Assembly (NCBI GenBank): GCA_947650285.1
Contig: CANTFL010000146.1
Span: 124,001 to 188,000, forward strand
Source: Hyaloperonospora brassicae
Taxonomy: Eukaryota; Oomycota; Peronosporomycetes; Peronosporales; Peronosporaceae
Direction: 5' to 3'
Length of the DNA: 64,000 nt
Part shown: positions 31,860 to 43,010 of the stretch, piece after piece
How positions within the stretch are numbered: the first letter of the stretch is position 1
Layout of the letters: the number at the start of each line of letters is the position of its first letter
Notes under the pieces: generated by a model
The model's database searches: none
What the model was told of the DNA's origin: nothing
Seen by the model: only the letters and a program-made list of their open reading frames with translations
Program-made: the position numbers and the translations under genes

Positions 31860-34800
31860 GCAAATCTCTTGACGAAAGTTGCTCCAGATACACAATCATT
31901 GTGTGTCTATGCACCTAGTGATGAGGTATCACTCATCACCTTGAAGTTGTAAGTGACAGAAGACTTGTCACTGCGTGACCTAGTTGAATGTGGGGCGTCG
32001 AACAACTTTGTTCGAGCCAGTCACTAGAGGGTCGTAGGCTTAAGTTCGTTGAGCGCGACATTCTCCTTACAAAGAGGACGGTGCGCCTTGCTACAGGCGC
32101 ATCGATAAATACTTAGAAACGTGTAGTAGGAATCCATTACACGTTTGAGGACGAACAGTACGATGATAATTTCATCGTACTGGATCTGGATGAAAAATTT
32201 GATGTCATCCTAGGATTACCTTGGCTCAGAAGGTACGAGGCAAGGGTGAGCTGGCAGCATCGATCCGTGAAGATGCCTGCCGCTTATTTATTAGACGGCC
32301 ATATGATGAACGTCATGGAGCGTCCACAAGCGTGTGGATGTTCTGCGAGTGAGTGCGATGGCCTCACTCGCGGTACGGTCGTTAGCACGACTGCACAAGA
32401 CCTCAGTGTAGCTGATCGATACACTATGGAGCAAATTCCCGGCGGCTGTACAGAAGTACAGGCAGCGCCGAAGGTCCACCACTCGAATAAGTCGAGTGGA
32501 CCGGGACATGGATGTATGCCTAGCGGGAAACATCCTAGGAAGAAGAAACCTGTTGCCACCGGAGGGTAAAGCGGTCATCCTGGGTCGACTGGAGAGTCGA
32601 CCGTAGAGGACCAGTCCCTGACTGTGTTTGCGCAGCCACAGTCTGAAGAAGTTGATGGAATAAGCCCGCACGTGCTTGAGAAAGAGATATCGTAAGAGTT
32701 TCATGCTGAGGGATGAGGCTCTCAGTCAACCTGTAAATACAAGTTCCCAGGAAGAAACCGAGACGTTGAACGTCTTGGTCAATGACGGATCAAGTATAGG
32801 CGCTGATACGCTTGATCTGATTGTGCGTCCGAAGTTAACTTCGTAGATAACTCGGTTGCCAACGCTAGAACCAAAACGCTTCTTGCGTGATCTGCGTAGT
32901 GGCAAAGACCAAGCAGATCTGCATACTAGTCACAGGGGATAAGTATGTGACCGACATTCGGTTGGCCACAGTATTTGCTGAGAGCGAACGGGTTCTCAGC
33001 AGCTCATCGATGAACGAAAGTGTCCTCGATGTTAAGACTTGGATTGAACGGTACACGTCTCAATCCTGGTAGTCGCTTCAGGCAAATCCTTTGTATAAGG
33101 ATTTGATCGGATTCAAGGACGTATCCCCTGAATCCGTACCTTGCGAGTTGCCCAAGGACAAAGGCACTCGACACGAGATCGAGCTCTATCCGGGCTCGAA
33201 GTACTGTGTCATGAAGCAGTGGCCACTTCCTCGTGAACAAGTACTAGCGATCGACAAGTTCTTTGCCGATCACTTTGCAGCGGGCCATGTGCGAAAATCA
33301 ACTTCCCCTCACAGCTCTCCGATCTTTTGTGTGCGAAAGGACACGGGAAGATGGAGGACATTACACGCATTCAATAGGTTGCATGCTACAACGGTACCGG
33401 CTCAGACTCTGATACCGAGGAAGGAAGTAATCATAGATGGTATGTCTAAGAGTACCATCTTCTCGTCCCTTGATCTGATGGGAGGATTCTATCAGATCTT
33501 CATGCTTGAACGAGACATCCCGTACATAGCAGTGAGCACCCCCAGAGGTATGCTGTGTGAGTGACTGGTGATGCCACAGGGGTTGAGTAACGCCCCTGCA
33601 ACATTCAACAGATGTGTAACAAATCTGTTATGACCGGTGCGGGACTTCGCACCGAGTTACTTCGACGATGTGTTCTTCCATAGCCGGGCTATGGACGGAA
33701 AGACGGACGTGGGAGTTCACAGAACACACGCTCTTCAGGTTCTTCAACTTATGCGCAAGCATAAGCTGTACGCCAACCTCAAGGAGTGTATATCAGCGGC
33801 TAGTAAAATACCAGTTCTTGGGTGCATCGTGGGTAAACACGGCGTTCCCCCTGATCCCAAGAAGATCAATGCGATCACCGACTGGCTTGTGCCAGTCGAT
33901 GTCAAGGGACTAATGAAGTTCCTTGAGCAAGAGGCTTACTTGCACAAGTACTCGCGCAACTACGCCGAGATGACTGTTCATCGTTCTTGCTTGCTCAAGA
34001 AAAATGCCAAGTGGTCATGGAACGCTGAGTGCCAGCTTTACATGAGGGTATCAAGCAAAGCTTGATGCAATCGCCAATCTTGGCGATTGCAGATCAGGAC
34101 AGACCATTTCATGTGGTCTGTGACGCCAGCGATTTTGCGATCGGCTGTGCGCTAATGCAGTTCGACACAGATGGCGCGGAGCGCGTCATCTGTTATCAGT
34201 CGCGTCAGCTGCAAGCAGCTGAGCGCAATTACCCAGTGCATGACAAGGAACTCCTTGCCATGAAGTATGCACTGGCTAAGTTCCGGGTCTTTCTATTAGT
34301 AGATAGACCGTTCATCTTCTATACGGACCATGCGTTATTACGCACGGCCGTAAACACCCCACACCTCTCGCAAAGAATGGCGAGGTGGCTGTCTTTCTTC
34401 GCGGAGTATAACTTCTCCGTGTAGTATAAACCGGGACGACTCAATGTCGTCGCGGATGCGCTTTCGCGCCGGCCCGATTTCGAGCCGGACGCACAACCAA
34501 ACAGTGAGGATAAGCCCACTGTTGCGACACTGTCAGTCAGTGTCCCGTCGTCCAGTTTACTTGACGACGTAAGAAAGGCCTACGCAGAAGATAATGATCT
34601 TCTGCAATTGATGGATCATCTGGTGAATCCATCCAGTAAATCAATGAGGGATTTATCAGCTTTGTACCGATCCTCATCGGACTGGTATAGTACACGCAAC
34701 GGATTGCTATACTATACAGCTGTTGCCGACGACACGCCTCGTGTCGTCTGACCCGCTCATCATGATTTGCGTTTACGCATCATGTATGAGTGTCGCGATG

Positions 34801-36681
34801 CCCCAACAGGCGGCCATCGTGGAAGGGAAAATGCTTACCTCACGGTAAGTCGTGACTTTTACTGGCCCCGCCAGTATCAGTTTGTCCGCAAGTACATACG
34901 TGCTTGCGAGGTTTGTCAACGGGTGAAGCCTAGTCCTTCATCCCGTGCGCCATTGCAGCCTCTGCCTGTTCCGACAGAGTGCTGGCAGTCCGTTTCAATG
35001 GACTTCGTCTTCGGGTTTCCCGAAGACGCTCACAAGAATAATGGTATTCTTGTGTTTGTTGACCGGTTCAGCAAGATGGTGCATCTTGCTGCTGTACCAG
35101 AGTCGATCAAGGCTCAAAGTTGTGCTCGTATCTTTCTCGACACGGTCTTTATACTCCACGGGTTACCCCGTGAACTCGTATCCGACCGTGACCCTCGGTT
35201 CACGGCGGCATTTTAGCAAACCGTGTTACGTTCTCTTGGAACACGGTTGACGATGTCCACTTCTGACCATCCCGAAACAGATGGTCAGACGGAACGTGCG
35301 AACCGTGTCCTCGAAGAGATTCTTCGAGGATATGTCCACTCGTTTCCGAGTTGGAGCGAATTCCTACCCATGGTGGAATTCGCCATCAATAATTCGGTGC
35401 ATGCCTCAACACTGCACACAACGTTTTACGTGAATGGTTTACGCCATCCACGTTTACCCGCCCTTCTAGAGTGTGACTCTTGGATAATGGGGGGGAGAGA
35501 CTCGTTCGAGCAAAAACCGTTTTGGCTCTTGCTCATCACGTGTCGACGCAAACGTTGTCACGTATGATGCCGATGTCGATCAGAGTCGACATCGATGAAG
35601 AAGATCACCTCAATAATAGCGGCGACGCTATTATTGGCTCGGATGATGATGACGATGCTGTTATATTCAGCATCGCCAACGATTATGTCAGCGAGGAAGA
35701 AGACAACCTCGCTGAAGAAGAGAACAATCTCATAGCAGTGCGCACGAAGCGCACTGAAAGACAAAACAAAGAGTCAGCAGAGAACTTCCTGCTGACTCGA
35801 GAAACGGTAGTCCGTTTCGGACTCCATCGCAAATGCGGTGGGCCGCCAGAAACAAAACGTAGACAAGAATGGATAATTGAATGTTTTTTTCATTTTTAGG
35901 TTAACGACCTAGTACTACTGTCTACGGTAAACTTACCTGGACATGTAGTCACTAATGTCAGCACTAGTAAACTACTGCCAAAATACATTGGTCCCTTTCG
36001 TGTTTTGCACCGCAAGGGCAATGCATACACGATTGAGATGCCTCTCAGGACGTGCACTCATCCTACGTTTTTTGTTGGTCGCGTTCGCCCGTACTATCAG
36101 TACGAGGTCTCTTCCGAGAGCGGAGATGGTCAGCACGTTCAAGAACCCTCAACGAATTCTTGTGATCAAGGACCAAACACTTGGGTTGGATCTTCAGCAA
36201 CGTATTCACGCGACGAGCCGCCTCTAGCCCGTCGCGCGAATGGGGCCTCTCGCGTTCGTTCTCAAGCTGAGCGAACGCGAAAATCGACCGGATCTTCTCC
36301 CGATCGGTAAGGAGACGTCTTACGGTCGCCCGCAAGTCGTACCGACGATCGTTTTCGTGATCGACGTCCTCCCTCAACTCGGTCAGGTAACGCCAATGGT
36401 TACCCAAAGTCTCCTGCAGACCCGGCGGTTGAGCCAGACCTTGTCTTTCCACGTCCACCGGAACCACTGGTGGATTCTCACGGTGGTCGACGCTTTACGT
36501 GGGGATTATCTTAAGCCACCGCGTGAAGAACGGAGAGCGGACAAGTTACCTCGTCCGCTGGCGTGGGTACCCAACATCTTATGTCAGCTGGGAACCTCGA
36601 TATCGGCTGATGGCTGATGTTGAGGGTCTCGTCCACCAGTACGACGAAACATATCCGATAGGTCCGAGGGCCTATCGGTAA
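31860..36681 (+). pseudogene. pol of element 1 (protease, RT, RNase H, integrase, chromodomain)
   Basis: Fragments in order: protease near 31975-32250 (catalytic Asp replaced by Glu), RT in 33091-34065 with YFDD but broken by stops at about 33562 and 33630, RNase H in 34029-34424, integrase in 34767-35567 with a stop after DPRFTAAF, and a chromodomain-like end (SYLVRWRGYP...WEPR) at 36499-36681. The fragments lie in all three frames. Cannot encode active enzymes. Confidence 0.8.
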
Positions 36682-37726
36682 ACACGAGCTTTTGGCAATT
36701 GTAGACGGATTGAAAGTTTGCAATCGCGTCCCGCATCTCAGCCGATATGTGAGTTATTCCCCAGGGCGAACTTAGGAAATTAACATCCCTATGTACACGT
36801 TGCGAGTTGTCAACACAAATTGCACAAAGATCACCCCAAGTGAGGCAAGGAATGCCTGCCTCACTCGCCAAACGATGCAGCCGGTACCTTGCACCGGCTG
36901 GCGTTCGCTTTTCAACCTTGATGCGTACTGCTTTAAGTATTTGGAGCCATCCTTGTCGTCCAAACTTCTTGACATTTTGGACGAACGCATTTCATGCAGC
37001 CAAAAGCGAAGCCTTGTCACTCTTATGGTTACCATTGTACCATCGATGCTTGAGGAAAGCATTGAGATAAAAGTCTTCTTTAGCGCAAACGTTTTTCGCG
37101 CAGGAGCTCAAGCCATGGAGCTCGCTCGCATCGAATAATGGAATTCGATGGTGTTGGCTTGTCTCGTGAGACAAGCTATTGATGAGCTTTTCAGGAAAAC
37201 GCCACTGCTTCATCTCATCACGCTTCGACTTGGTATCCTTGCTGGTACCACGGGTTCCAATATGACGGCGGCTCGCGCCATTGTCAACGCGCTCGTGCAA
37301 GGGCGCATTAGTTAATTGCGGTGATTAGTAATCATACTCATCACCATATTCATCATCACTGCCGAACAGATTGTAACGCATGTCGCGAGACCGTTCGTTC
37401 GGCAGGTCGTTTTGTGAGCAAGGCTCAGTGGATGAGCGCGATGCCTCTAACGTCTATTCCAAGTCAGACACATCTGACTCGCCAGAGTAGCTGACCCCTA
37501 GATTGAGGTCACTGTGTGCATGTGGTACGACACCACATGCGACTGCATCAACACTTGCTGCAGGCATAGAACGATCAGCAGACGGCGAATCGTCTGCTGC
37601 AGAGGCTAACACGGTAGCAGACTGTGTAGTCTTTGAATTACCCCTCATAGACATGTTAACAATGCGAGAAAAAGTCAGAATGAATGGATCTGACCAACAA
37701 GTGCTCCCCATCCCATTGACATCCAA
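36063..37726 (-). pseudogene. Antisense frame of element 1 (broken)
   Basis: Minus-strand fragments at 37454-37726, 36992-37300, 36772-37062, 36584-36871 and 36063-36467 align in order with the longer antisense frame of element 2 (48833 down to 47226). Shared features include the start MSMRG, YSGESDVSD, INSLSHET-QHHRIPLFDA, a Cys-containing segment (LTWGDLCAICVDNSQ) that is uninterrupted here but has a stop in element 2, and a charged C-terminus ending in a basic patch (RKRPRTDST). Frame changes between fragments are indels. Confidence 0.55.
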
Positions 37727-37784
37727 CGGGTGACCACAAAAGTTTCGATAGTCACACGGTAACTATCAGTTTAGGGAAAGGTGA

Positions 37785-38229
37785 TGTAACGAGGTAGCCC
37801 GTTCCATGAAAATTGTCTTCAAGAAGAAATTGACAATAGAGAATATTACGTTGGATATTCTTTCAACAATATCACAGAGCATGATGATATTGTTGAAGAC
37901 GACCGAAGGGTCTACTCATTGGTTGATATCGTGGTGATGTCAATCCACCAATCTATGCTAGACGAGCGCAATGGTTGGTGAGTAGACGTCATCATACCTT
38001 GAGTTAAATTAGTATAATTAAGTCAGGATAAATGGAGACATAAGATTGATAGGACTTAATTATATTAAACAACAGTTTTACTTTTACCAGAAACTAGCGT
38101 TTTCACTAGTCTCCTTTCCTTCCTTTGTGTTGGTACTACACACTAAAAAGGGCACCTACTATCACTGTTGTCAGTGAAAGTGAGCTCCGTACTGGTCAAC
38201 CAGTACGTTGTCACCAGTGCCCCGTTACA
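37785..38229 (+). repeat. 3' LTR of element 1
   Basis: Starts TGTAACGAGG right after the polypurine tract, ends GTGCCCCGTTACA. It contains the same stem-loops as the other LTRs with base changes that mostly keep pairing. Confidence 0.75.
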
Positions 38230-39289
38230 GTACCGATTCCTGAGATGAAGGCCCCACACCAGAATAAATTAAAAGCCAAGGGTCCTAACCAACTTTTACA
38301 AACGGTTGTGCTTGATAAATTGTCATACTTCAGGATTTCAGGGCTACAATATATGACGGTCTCACATGATTGGCGGTCTGTATAACAGCTTGCTATGTGG
38401 GACCGGGAAGAGACGATTTCAGGATATGACACGGAGGGACGGGGATTGACAGGTGGAGCGACGTGGTGACAACTTGACCGTTGGAACAGGACGATACGGT
38501 TTTAAGTCGTGATGGCGTATGAGATGGGCAGGAAGGTGGATGACATCGGTACATGGTCAAGTTGCAGTGCAAGTGTATATTGTAGTATCGGCGATCGAAG
38601 ATATAAGTGTTAAATATATATCACTTTTACTCCTATCTGACTGCACACAAGTGCATTTGTTAAAGCTAACAAACCATCCAACGAATGACTACGGGGCGGA
38701 ACCGGAAGCGCATTCAGTAATGGGTGAAGGAGAGGCTTCGCGCTGCTCAGGTAGGGCTGTAGAACGCACGGCAGTACTAAGTACCTCACCTGGTGCCACG
38801 TCTATAGGCGATGCCTCAGAATTGCGCAAATGAAAGATGGAATATTAGTGGTCAAAATTATCGCTTTGTCACTTCGGTGAAAATTGAAAACTATCAGTGT
38901 CCATGATCTTAACTCGTCATGTCTCACAGTTTCTCCTCGTTTCATCATCATGGGCTGTGTATCGACCTTTCCACGCTCTTTTGTGTCAATCTGCATCGAT
39001 TTTGTCGACTCCAGCAGAGCAATTGGGCCATACCGCGACGCACAAATAATCTTCTCGTTCAAGTCGGCGCTCTGAATGCATCACGAACGTATGTCTTGCG
39101 ACAATTGCGTCCGAGCAGTAAAGAAGAATGTATCAGGACAGCAATTCAGAGCAATGAAGGCGGTAGATCGAAATAAATTGGAGTGATACGCCTGACAATG
39201 GGTCTTACATCTGTCGGAGCAGCAGATTGGCCGTCATTTGGTAAGCGGGATACCTCTTGGAGAAGTGTAAGTTCGAGTTTGCCGTGGTC

Positions 39290-39472
39290 ATGCAGCTCAC
39301 GATTTTTGCCGTCACCGCGCTAGTCGCTATGGCATGCGTCGCGTTTGCCATCGGCTGGCCTGATGACGACGAAAGTCGTGAGCTGTACGATGAAAACCTC
39401 AATGGTCCAGCAAGTTCCCATTCTATAGAGAGCGTGACAAATAGAATAGGCACCAAAACTTGCATCCTATAA
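39290..39472 (+). CDS. Small secreted-protein candidate, 60 residues
   Basis: ATG at 39290 opens a frame beginning MQLTIFAVTALVAMACVAFA, a convincing signal peptide with likely cleavage near residue 20, followed by an acidic segment (WPDDDESRELYDEN) and a short Ser/Asn-rich end with one Cys. No RxLR, LFLAK or known small-cysteine-rich motif. Repeat-rich gene-sparse surroundings are typical for oomycete secreted proteins. It may be a fragment or chance frame; expression would decide. Confidence 0.35.
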   Translation: MQLTIFAVTALVAMACVAFAIGWPDDDESRELYDENLNGPASSHSIESVTNRIGTKTCIL

Positions 39473-39867
39473 ACATTCACGAAACTTCTATCGAAGTAGA
39501 TATTCATGAATATCTTTATGGTGCAATCTTTGGTTCTTCCCGCTCATTGTTTTATATTTGCAATGATGTTAATCAGCAAAGCGTACAAGTGAACGCTGGA
39601 CTAATGGCGTCTAATGTGATAATTAAATTGCTCGTAGATCATGTTTGTATGCAGATCAGCTGACAAAGAGTTTGACATATTAACGTATATGCTATGAGCT
39701 ATATTTTATACAGGTTTCAGTTAACAGCCGAATACCATGCACGTTTGTAGTTAAGCTTCCTCCACACGTTTCGTATACTAGTAATCGAGGAACATGCATA
39801 TATGTTGTCAGTGTATGTACCTTCTTGTTAGCAGTAAAGACCCGATTTGCCGTAAAATTATCACATG

Positions 39868-39936
39868 TATGGCATGCAAAAATTGCAGACGATTATTCAC
39901 AGGTATGGCATGTAAATAATTGCAGACGATTATTCA
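39868..39936. repeat. Imperfect tandem duplication, about 36 bp period
   Basis: Two copies of TATGGCATG(C/T)AAA..ATTGCAGAC continuing GATTATTCA, differing by one substitution and a small indel. Confidence 0.8.
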
Positions 39937-40566
39937 ACCGACTCAATACTGCGTGTTATCCTCTCACCTCAATCGTTCGGCTACGCTAGTTAAAAAAATT
40001 GTATTGCAAATCGACACGTCAGATGCTGGAAAAAGAATCGAGTCGCAAAGGCGAGTTAATGATTCAAGTGGGATTGGGAGTAGAGTCTAAGACTATCCGT
40101 TTAGAAATGGGAAGAACTCAGGATGCACAGGAGCGAATCGAAGACCCTGAGACGCGTTGATTAGACAATACATTATGTGAGACTAGGCCGGGTTGAAGAA
40201 GGACTTCCAATCCCATTGAATACATGTCAGTGTTGCATTTGCACCGAGACTCGAAAGTCGATGTAATTTCTAACATTAAAGACAATAAAGTCGTTCGTCA
40301 ACCAGCTGTTGCCATTGATTATTATCGCTGGACAGTGGGTCTTCCACCTTTTGGAGCGCCATCAGTACCCATCTGCTCCTTCCAGAACGATCAATTTCGT
40401 ATCAAGATCTACTGCCAACATCCTTGTATAGACGAACGGCTCCGATAGATGTGACCCAAAGTCTCGTTGTGACCGCCACCTTTGGTTATCTGTTTCCCAC
40501 GATTGCACAAAGTATAGACCTATTTTCTTCCGTTTCACTGCTGAAAGAAAGTCTTTGTAACGATTC

Positions 40567-40959
40567 TGTAGCGGGGCACACCCTTGCGTGAACTTAACGC
40601 AAGGGTTTTGGTGCGCCCGACAGACGTACACGAGGCAAACGAGGAAGCATAGATAAGGGAAAAGTAAAGCTGTTAAATTAATATAATCAAGTGTTTTAAC
40701 TACTGTCTCTCTGTTTGAATTAACATAATTATACTAATCTAACTGAGTGTATGGTGACGTCTCGTCACCACTCATTGCGCGCGTCCTGCGGCGATTGGTG
40801 GGTTGATATCATCAAGATATCAACCAATGAACAGACCCTTTAATCGACCCATCAATATCATCACTATCGGTGATATTGTTAAAAGAATATTCAACTTAAT
40901 ATTCTTTATTGTCATTATCTCTCAAATGACACTTCCATGTAACGGGCTACCCCGTTACA
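40567..40959 (-). repeat. Solo LTR of the Gypsy family
   Basis: 393 bp in reverse orientation, ends TGTAGCGGGG...CCCCGTTACA, flanked by a 5 bp direct repeat GATTC (40562-40566 and 40960-40964), as expected for a full insertion reduced to one LTR by recombination. It shares the hairpins of the 391 bp LTRs of element 2. Confidence 0.9.
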
Positions 40960-41365
40960 GATTCCGTATTCTTATCAGCGACAAAGACATTGACATCTTT
41001 TTCGCATGTCGTCCTTTGTAGAACGCATTGGTACCATAGGGAAGAACCAAAATGAGAAGGAGAAGGGAAGGAAAAGAAGAGGGAGATGTAAGAGGAGAAG
41101 GAGAAGGACTTGGAGAGACCCAACTTTTTTTGACATGCGAAGCGTCAAGGATGTAGGACTCGTTGAGTATTCCAAAACGTTGTTGTAAAACGAGATTCCG
41201 ACCGATGCTACAATCGTTTGAAATGTCGGTAAGAGCACAGACAAGAAAAAAATGATTCGAAGCGGTCTTTTTTTCCAAGAGCACATTGGGACGGCCAAAT
41301 GTAATGCGAAGTGCTGTCCCTCCCTTTGACCACCTTCGTCACCTGTCTGAGACAACGCCGAACCA
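40960..41365. other. Spacer between solo LTR and element 2
   Basis: Purine-rich patch AGAAGGAGAAGGG type at 41050-41115; no gene. A poly-T stretch (TTTTTTTG) at 41126. Nothing else seen. Confidence 0.5.
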
Positions 41366-41370
41366 TCAAA

Positions 41371-41761
41371 TGTAACGGGGCAGCCCGTTACATGAAATTG
41401 TCACTTTAAGCAAAGTGACAATAAAGAATATAAAGATGGATATTCTTTAAAACAATATCACCAAAGTGGTGATATTAAAGGGTCGATTAAAGGGTCTGTT
41501 CATTGGTTGATATCGTGATGATATCAACCCACAAATCGCTGCAAGACGCGCGCAATGAGTGGTGACGAGACGTCACCATACATGCAGTTTTATTAGTATA
41601 ATTGAATTAAGTCAAACGAAGAGACAGTAGTTTAAAGACTTAATTTATTAATATAACAGTTCTACTTTTACCCTACCTACGCTTCCTCGCTTGCCACGTG
41701 TACGTCTGTCGGGGCACTCAAAACCCTTGCGTTAAGTTACGCAAGGGTGTGCCCCGTTACA
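41371..41761 (+). repeat. 5' LTR of element 2
   Basis: TGTAACGGGG...CCCCGTTACA, 391 bp. At least seven stem-loops, including one formed by the LTR terminus itself (41371-41379 with 41384-41392) and a nested one near the 3' end (41711-41717 with 41749-41755 enclosing 41723-41732 with 41739-41748). Confidence 0.95.
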
Positions 41762-41763
41762 CC

Positions 41764-41771
41764 TGGTAGCA
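41764..41771 (+). other. Candidate primer-binding site of element 2
   Basis: TGGTAGCA two bases after the 5' LTR. Complementary to a tRNA 3' end ...TGCTACCA, as in eukaryotic initiator tRNA-Met. Only 8 bases match, so it is tentative. Confidence 0.4.
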
Positions 41772-41805
41772 CTTTGTAGTCCTTCCAAGGACCACATCAT
41801 CCAAC

Positions 41806-42960
41806 ATGAACATGTTGGATGAAGAAGACACCTTTCACGCCACGCGTGAAGGGTTTACCCATTTGAGTGACATCGAATGGGGTGCGGTAGAACGAATGAG
41901 TTCTACCGTAGGCGAACTCGTCGTCAGCACCATGTTGGAGTCTCTAGACAGAGACCAACAACATACCGCTATCGCCAAGTTCATTCAGAATGAACTTGCT
42001 CTCGAGAGGGAGAAAGTAGCCTTGCTTCACCAGCAAGGCTCTCAACAGGCCGAGCAGTTGAGAGAACTCGGTGCTCAACAGACGGAGCTGTTGAGACAGC
42101 ATCAATTCCATGCTGCTGTGGGCGGGACGGCGCATGCGCGTCGTCCCGAAGTCATGAAAGTCGACATCTCCAAGTACAGTGGAGTCCCGGAGGACTCCCT
42201 GTTACTATGGTTTGTCGAACTCGACAGAGCCCTAAGGGCTCGTCGCGTCGAAGATGAGCAAATGAAACTCACATTTGCTCAGACCCACTTGGCAGGGCGT
42301 GCCAAAACTTGGTCCCTGGGACTCGAGAGTAGCGACCCAAATGTGTTTAGGTCGCTAGATGACTTCAAGTCCCGGCTCAGACAAACGTTTGAGCCGCCAC
42401 GTGCTGAGTTCAGGGCTCGCTCAGAGCTCCTGAAACTCAAGCAGGGTAAGCGTGATGTGCACGCTTACGCACAACATATACGACTCCTTGCGAGTAGTAT
42501 AACTGCTAACCCAGTACATGAACACACGTTGATTACGGTGTTCATGCAAGGGCTCGCAGAAGGGCCCGTCAGGAGCCACCTGTTCCGCCTTGAGCTGAAT
42601 ACGCTTGAAGAAGCGATATCAGCCGCGGAACAGGAAGACTTTAGCATGAGACAGGCTCATGCTAGCTCAAACTCTTACCGTCCACCGAGACGACAAGAGA
42701 TCGGAGGTCCAGAACCAATGGACCTCTGCTATGTTGAGAGCGAGAGACCTCGCTCTACAAACAACAAGCGATTGCAGAGGTGCAATCGCTGTCAGAAGTT
42801 AGGGCACTACGCATACGAGTGTAGTGCTCCACGCCCAGTACCAAACAGTACTGAGCGAAATGGACGACCATTTGCCAAAAAGGGCAATGGGCGTGGGTCC
42901 AGCGCTGTTGCGAAGCCGCAACAGCGAAGCGGACATCATAAAAATGGTCGGGGTCAGTAG
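41806..42960 (+). CDS. Gag polyprotein of element 2
   Basis: 384 residues, intact. Coiled-coil N-terminus (LDREKVALLHQQGSQQ-like heptads near 65-110), a retrotransposon capsid region (LLLWFVELDRALRAR ... LTFAQTHLAGRAKTWSLGLE ... RSELLKLKQGKRDVHAYAQHIR), and a single CCHC zinc knuckle CNRCQKLGHYAYEC near residue 326, then a basic tail. It would form the virus-like particle and bind RNA. It ends at TAG 42958-42960, 50 nt before the protease frame. Confidence 0.93.
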   Translation: MNMLDEEDTFHATREGFTHLSDIEWGAVERMSSTVGELVVSTMLESLDRDQQHTAIAKFIQNELALEREKVALLHQQGSQQAEQLRELGAQQTELLRQHQFHAAVGGTAHARRPEVMKVDISKYSGVPEDSLLLWFVELDRALRARRVEDEQMKLTFAQTHLAGRAKTWSLGLESSDPNVFRSLDDFKSRLRQTFEPPRAEFRARSELLKLKQGKRDVHAYAQHIRLLASSITANPVHEHTLITVFMQGLAEGPVRSHLFRLELNTLEEAISAAEQEDFSMRQAHASSNSYRPPRRQEIGGPEPMDLCYVESERPRSTNNKRLQRCNRCQKLGHYAYECSAPRPVPNSTERNGRPFAKKGNGRGSSAVAKPQQRSGHHKNGRGQ

Positions 42961-43010
42961 GGGCGGAGCGCCCTACTGATCCAGCAACCTCAAGAGAATT
43001 TGCAAATCTC

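Larger units (their letters stand above)
30152..38229 (+). mobile_element. Ty3/Gypsy element 1, decayed
   Basis: 5' LTR-like 30152-30616, gag from about 30690, protease, RT, RNase H, integrase, chromodomain ending near 36681, an antisense frame, polypurine tract TTAGGGAAAGGTGA (37771-37784) and 3' LTR 37785-38229. It has many stops and frameshifts, and the protease Asp is Glu (VECGAS). The two LTRs differ so much in sequence and length (465 vs 445 bp) and lack a shared target duplication that they probably come from different insertions. It is the same family as element 2. Confidence 0.85.
38230..40566. other. Spacer between Gypsy element 1 and solo LTR
   Basis: Mostly featureless A/T-rich sequence. 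It contains one small secreted-protein candidate (39290-39472) and an imperfect tandem duplication (units 39868-39899 and 39904-39936). No other supported feature. Confidence 0.5.
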
